This document shows, one piece after another, positions 62,832 through 64,000 of a stretch of 64,000 nt of DNA (position 1 is the stretch's first letter; every line of letters starts with the position of its first letter). This stretch comes from Halobacteriovorax marinus. Its GTDB lineage: Bacteria; Bdellovibrionota; Bacteriovoracia; Bacteriovoracales; Bacteriovoracaceae. The translations under genes were made by a program, and so were the position numbers. The notes beneath the pieces were generated by a model. The model made no database searches. It worked only from the letters and a program-made list of their open reading frames with translations, and was not told where the DNA came from. Location of the stretch: NCBI GenBank assembly GCA_002163155.1, contig MAAO01000006.1, forward strand, positions 1,387,371 to 1,451,370, in the 5' to 3' direction.

Positions 62832-63554
62832 TCAAAAATTGAAACCTATTGTGGCCCCTATCTGTTCAATACTTATCTCTGAGCTAATGAATCCAGGTCG
62901 CTCAAAGGTGAGTTCCATCTTTGAGTAAAAGAACTTCAATAGAATTGAGGTTTGGTATGCATAGGCGGGAAACTTTATATTTCTTGCACTTCCAAGGGGA
63001 AATTTAAACTTAAGTCCAGCGGTTGTCTCTTTTCTGCCTCCAATATCACTCCAGATAGGAAATTTGATATAGGGGCTCATTTGAAAGAATATATCTGAAC
63101 CAAAGGGGAGCCATTCTACTTCTGGATAAATTTGGTTCCCTGTTAAGTTTCGAAAACCAAATTTATTACCTGGAACAATCATCGTGGTAAAGAATCTCTC
63201 TACAACTAGTTTAAAATTCCAATAATCAGAGATCGGTAAGACAAACCCTAAATTCATAAAAGCAGTAAAATATTGAAAGTGTTTTGTTTCGTCTTCGGGT
63301 TTAGAAGTATTGGTACCTGTAGTATTTAATCCCATTGAAAAATCTATCCAGGGTGGGAGGAAGTAGTATTGGAAAATAAATTGATGGTAATCTGTTTGTT
63401 GAGTAGTATTGGTTGGGGTGAAAACTATTGTATCTTGAAATTCTTTATATTTTGACTCAACTAATCCATAGTTATATTCAAGTCTCCACTTTGGAGGTAA
63501 CTGGGCAGCTTGAGTTGAAACGATGAGTATGAATAAGGTTAAGAGTACTTTCAC
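62832..63554 (-). CDS. Outer-membrane beta-barrel-like protein
   Basis: A 240-residue protein with a signal peptide (MKVLLTLFILIVSTQAA). Alternating amphipathic strands run through to a C-terminal IGATIGFNF with terminal Phe, the usual signal for barrel insertion. Aromatic girdles are clear (HQFIFQYYFLPPWIDFSMGL, YFTAFMNLGFVLPI). The length fits an eight- to ten-stranded barrel. It lies upstream of the FN3 lipoprotein on the same strand, with a 174-base gap. Function unknown. Confidence 0.75.
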   Translation of the reverse strand: MKVLLTLFILIVSTQAAQLPPKWRLEYNYGLVESKYKEFQDTIVFTPTNTTQQTDYHQFIFQYYFLPPWIDFSMGLNTTGTNTSKPEDETKHFQYFTAFMNLGFVLPISDYWNFKLVVERFFTTMIVPGNKFGFRNLTGNQIYPEVEWLPFGSDIFFQMSPYIKFPIWSDIGGRKETTAGLKFKFPLGSARNIKFPAYAYQTSILLKFFYSKMELTFERPGFISSEISIEQIGATIGFNF

Positions 63555-63746
63555 TTTGTAATTATATCTTATTCTTTAGTAAACTTCTTTGGACAATTAA
63601 AGCTTAGGCAAAAAGTTCCGATATTATAGTAACAATAGATTAATACTGTCTTGTATTCATCCTTTCCCTTCAAAAATTATTCTTTAAACACAATCAGAAT
63701 GGATTTTTTTGCCGGTGTCATTAACCGAGTTAATCAGTTGTGGTGC

Positions 63747-63809
63747 TTTCCTCCGTTAAGCATACTGTAGTCTACCCAACTTTTTGAGTAGGCCAATAGT
63801 AGGAGGAAA
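63747..63809 (+). promoter_or_regulatory. Leader fold that could mask the flagellin ribosome-binding site
   Basis: TTTCCTCC at 63747-63754 is an exact eight-base complement of GGAGGAAA at 63802-63809, which is the flagellin ribosome-binding site. Between them is a second hairpin (CTACCCAA pairs with TTGAGTAG, one mismatch, 63773-63791). If transcription begins upstream of 63747, the ribosome-binding site would sit in a long stem. The transcription start is not known. Confidence 0.55.
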
Positions 63810-63817
63810 ATTTTTAG

Positions 63818-64000
63818 ATGAGTAAGTTGTTTAACGTTGAGACATCAACCCGAGCAATTCGTTACCACGGAAAGACAAGAGATAAGTTAGAAGCTAATTC
63901 TCGAAAACTTTCAAGTGGAACACGTATTGTTAAAGCTGCAGATGATGCGGCCGCGTTGAGTATTGTCACAAAGTCAAAAGCAAACACTCGAAGTAAACAG
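63818..64000 (+). CDS. Flagellin, N-terminal part (cut by window edge)
   Basis: The first 61 residues of a flagellin start at the ATG at 63818 behind a strong AGGAGG. MSKLFNVETSTRAIRYHGKT is followed by KLEANSRKLSSGTRIVKAAD and DAAALSIVTKSKANTR. This is the D0 coiled region typical of flagellin N-termini (SSGxRIxxAADDAAxLxI). The C-terminus lies beyond the window. Filament subunit exported by the flagellar type III system. Several flagellin genes are common in this group. Confidence 0.92.
   Translation, partial: MSKLFNVETSTRAIRYHGKTRDKLEANSRKLSSGTRIVKAADDAAALSIVTKSKANTRSKQ

Noticed and set aside
63681..63720. Sigma-28 promoter for flagellin
   Set aside because: A TAAA and a GCCG are present, but the spacing (22 bases) does not fit the expected about 15.

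Overview
The window looks like a chromosome segment of a low-GC marine member of the Bdellovibrionota, most likely Halobacteriovorax/Bacteriovorax-like. The basis is inference: AT-rich codon use, many short secreted or lipoprotein genes with no close family, several solute-binding proteins without transporters, an L,D-transpeptidase, and a flagellin gene entering at the right edge. No tRNA, rRNA, CRISPR array, transposase, integrase or prophage was seen.

Region by region: 1-8.1 kb holds secreted ankyrin and leucine-rich-repeat proteins, two of which share an unnamed cysteine-containing domain. 8.2-20 kb mixes a stand-alone RelA/SpoT synthetase-like gene, secreted hypotheticals, a three-gene signalling cluster (FIST-like protein, winged-helix regulator, histidine kinase) and decayed gene ends. 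20-27 kb holds an ankyrin lipoprotein with slippery C8/T8 tracts, a solute-binding protein and small lipoproteins. 27.4-30.6 kb is a metal-uptake operon (small Cys/His protein, porin-like protein, binding protein, permease) with no ATPase. 30.8-42.7 kb holds another solute-binding protein, an SMP-30-like protein, a cold-shock protein, a radical SAM protein, an L,D-transpeptidase, a hybrid kinase with a rhodanese, and a FtsJ/RlmM-like methyltransferase. 43-49.5 kb holds a collagen-like lipoprotein with a 63-bp minisatellite and a secreted protein with a protein-glutaminase catalytic triad. 49.5-64 kb looks more conserved: peroxiredoxin, PAS kinase, two overlapping globin genes, a hydrolase-OsmC fusion, an osmolyte ABC system, a DnaQ-like exonuclease, a large FN3 lipoprotein and flagellin.

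The most unusual feature is a family of about 24 full or partial copies of a dispersed intergenic element of about 115-150 bp. The consensus left end is tatctaagtaaRgtaggag and the right end is gtcctatcctt. Every copy recognised lies in the same orientation on the + strand between 0.9 and 54.8 kb; none was seen in the last 9 kb. The right end usually faces the 3' end of a minus-strand gene. At five copies the left end abuts the broken 5' side of a minus-strand 3'-terminal gene fragment (endonuclease I at 8.2 kb, and unknown genes at 14.0, 18.3, 24.3 and 41.5 kb). One partial copy is followed by a second, decayed copy of the tail of the methyltransferase that borders another copy. These elements therefore mark the junctions of gene loss and gain in this accessory region; their mechanism is unknown.
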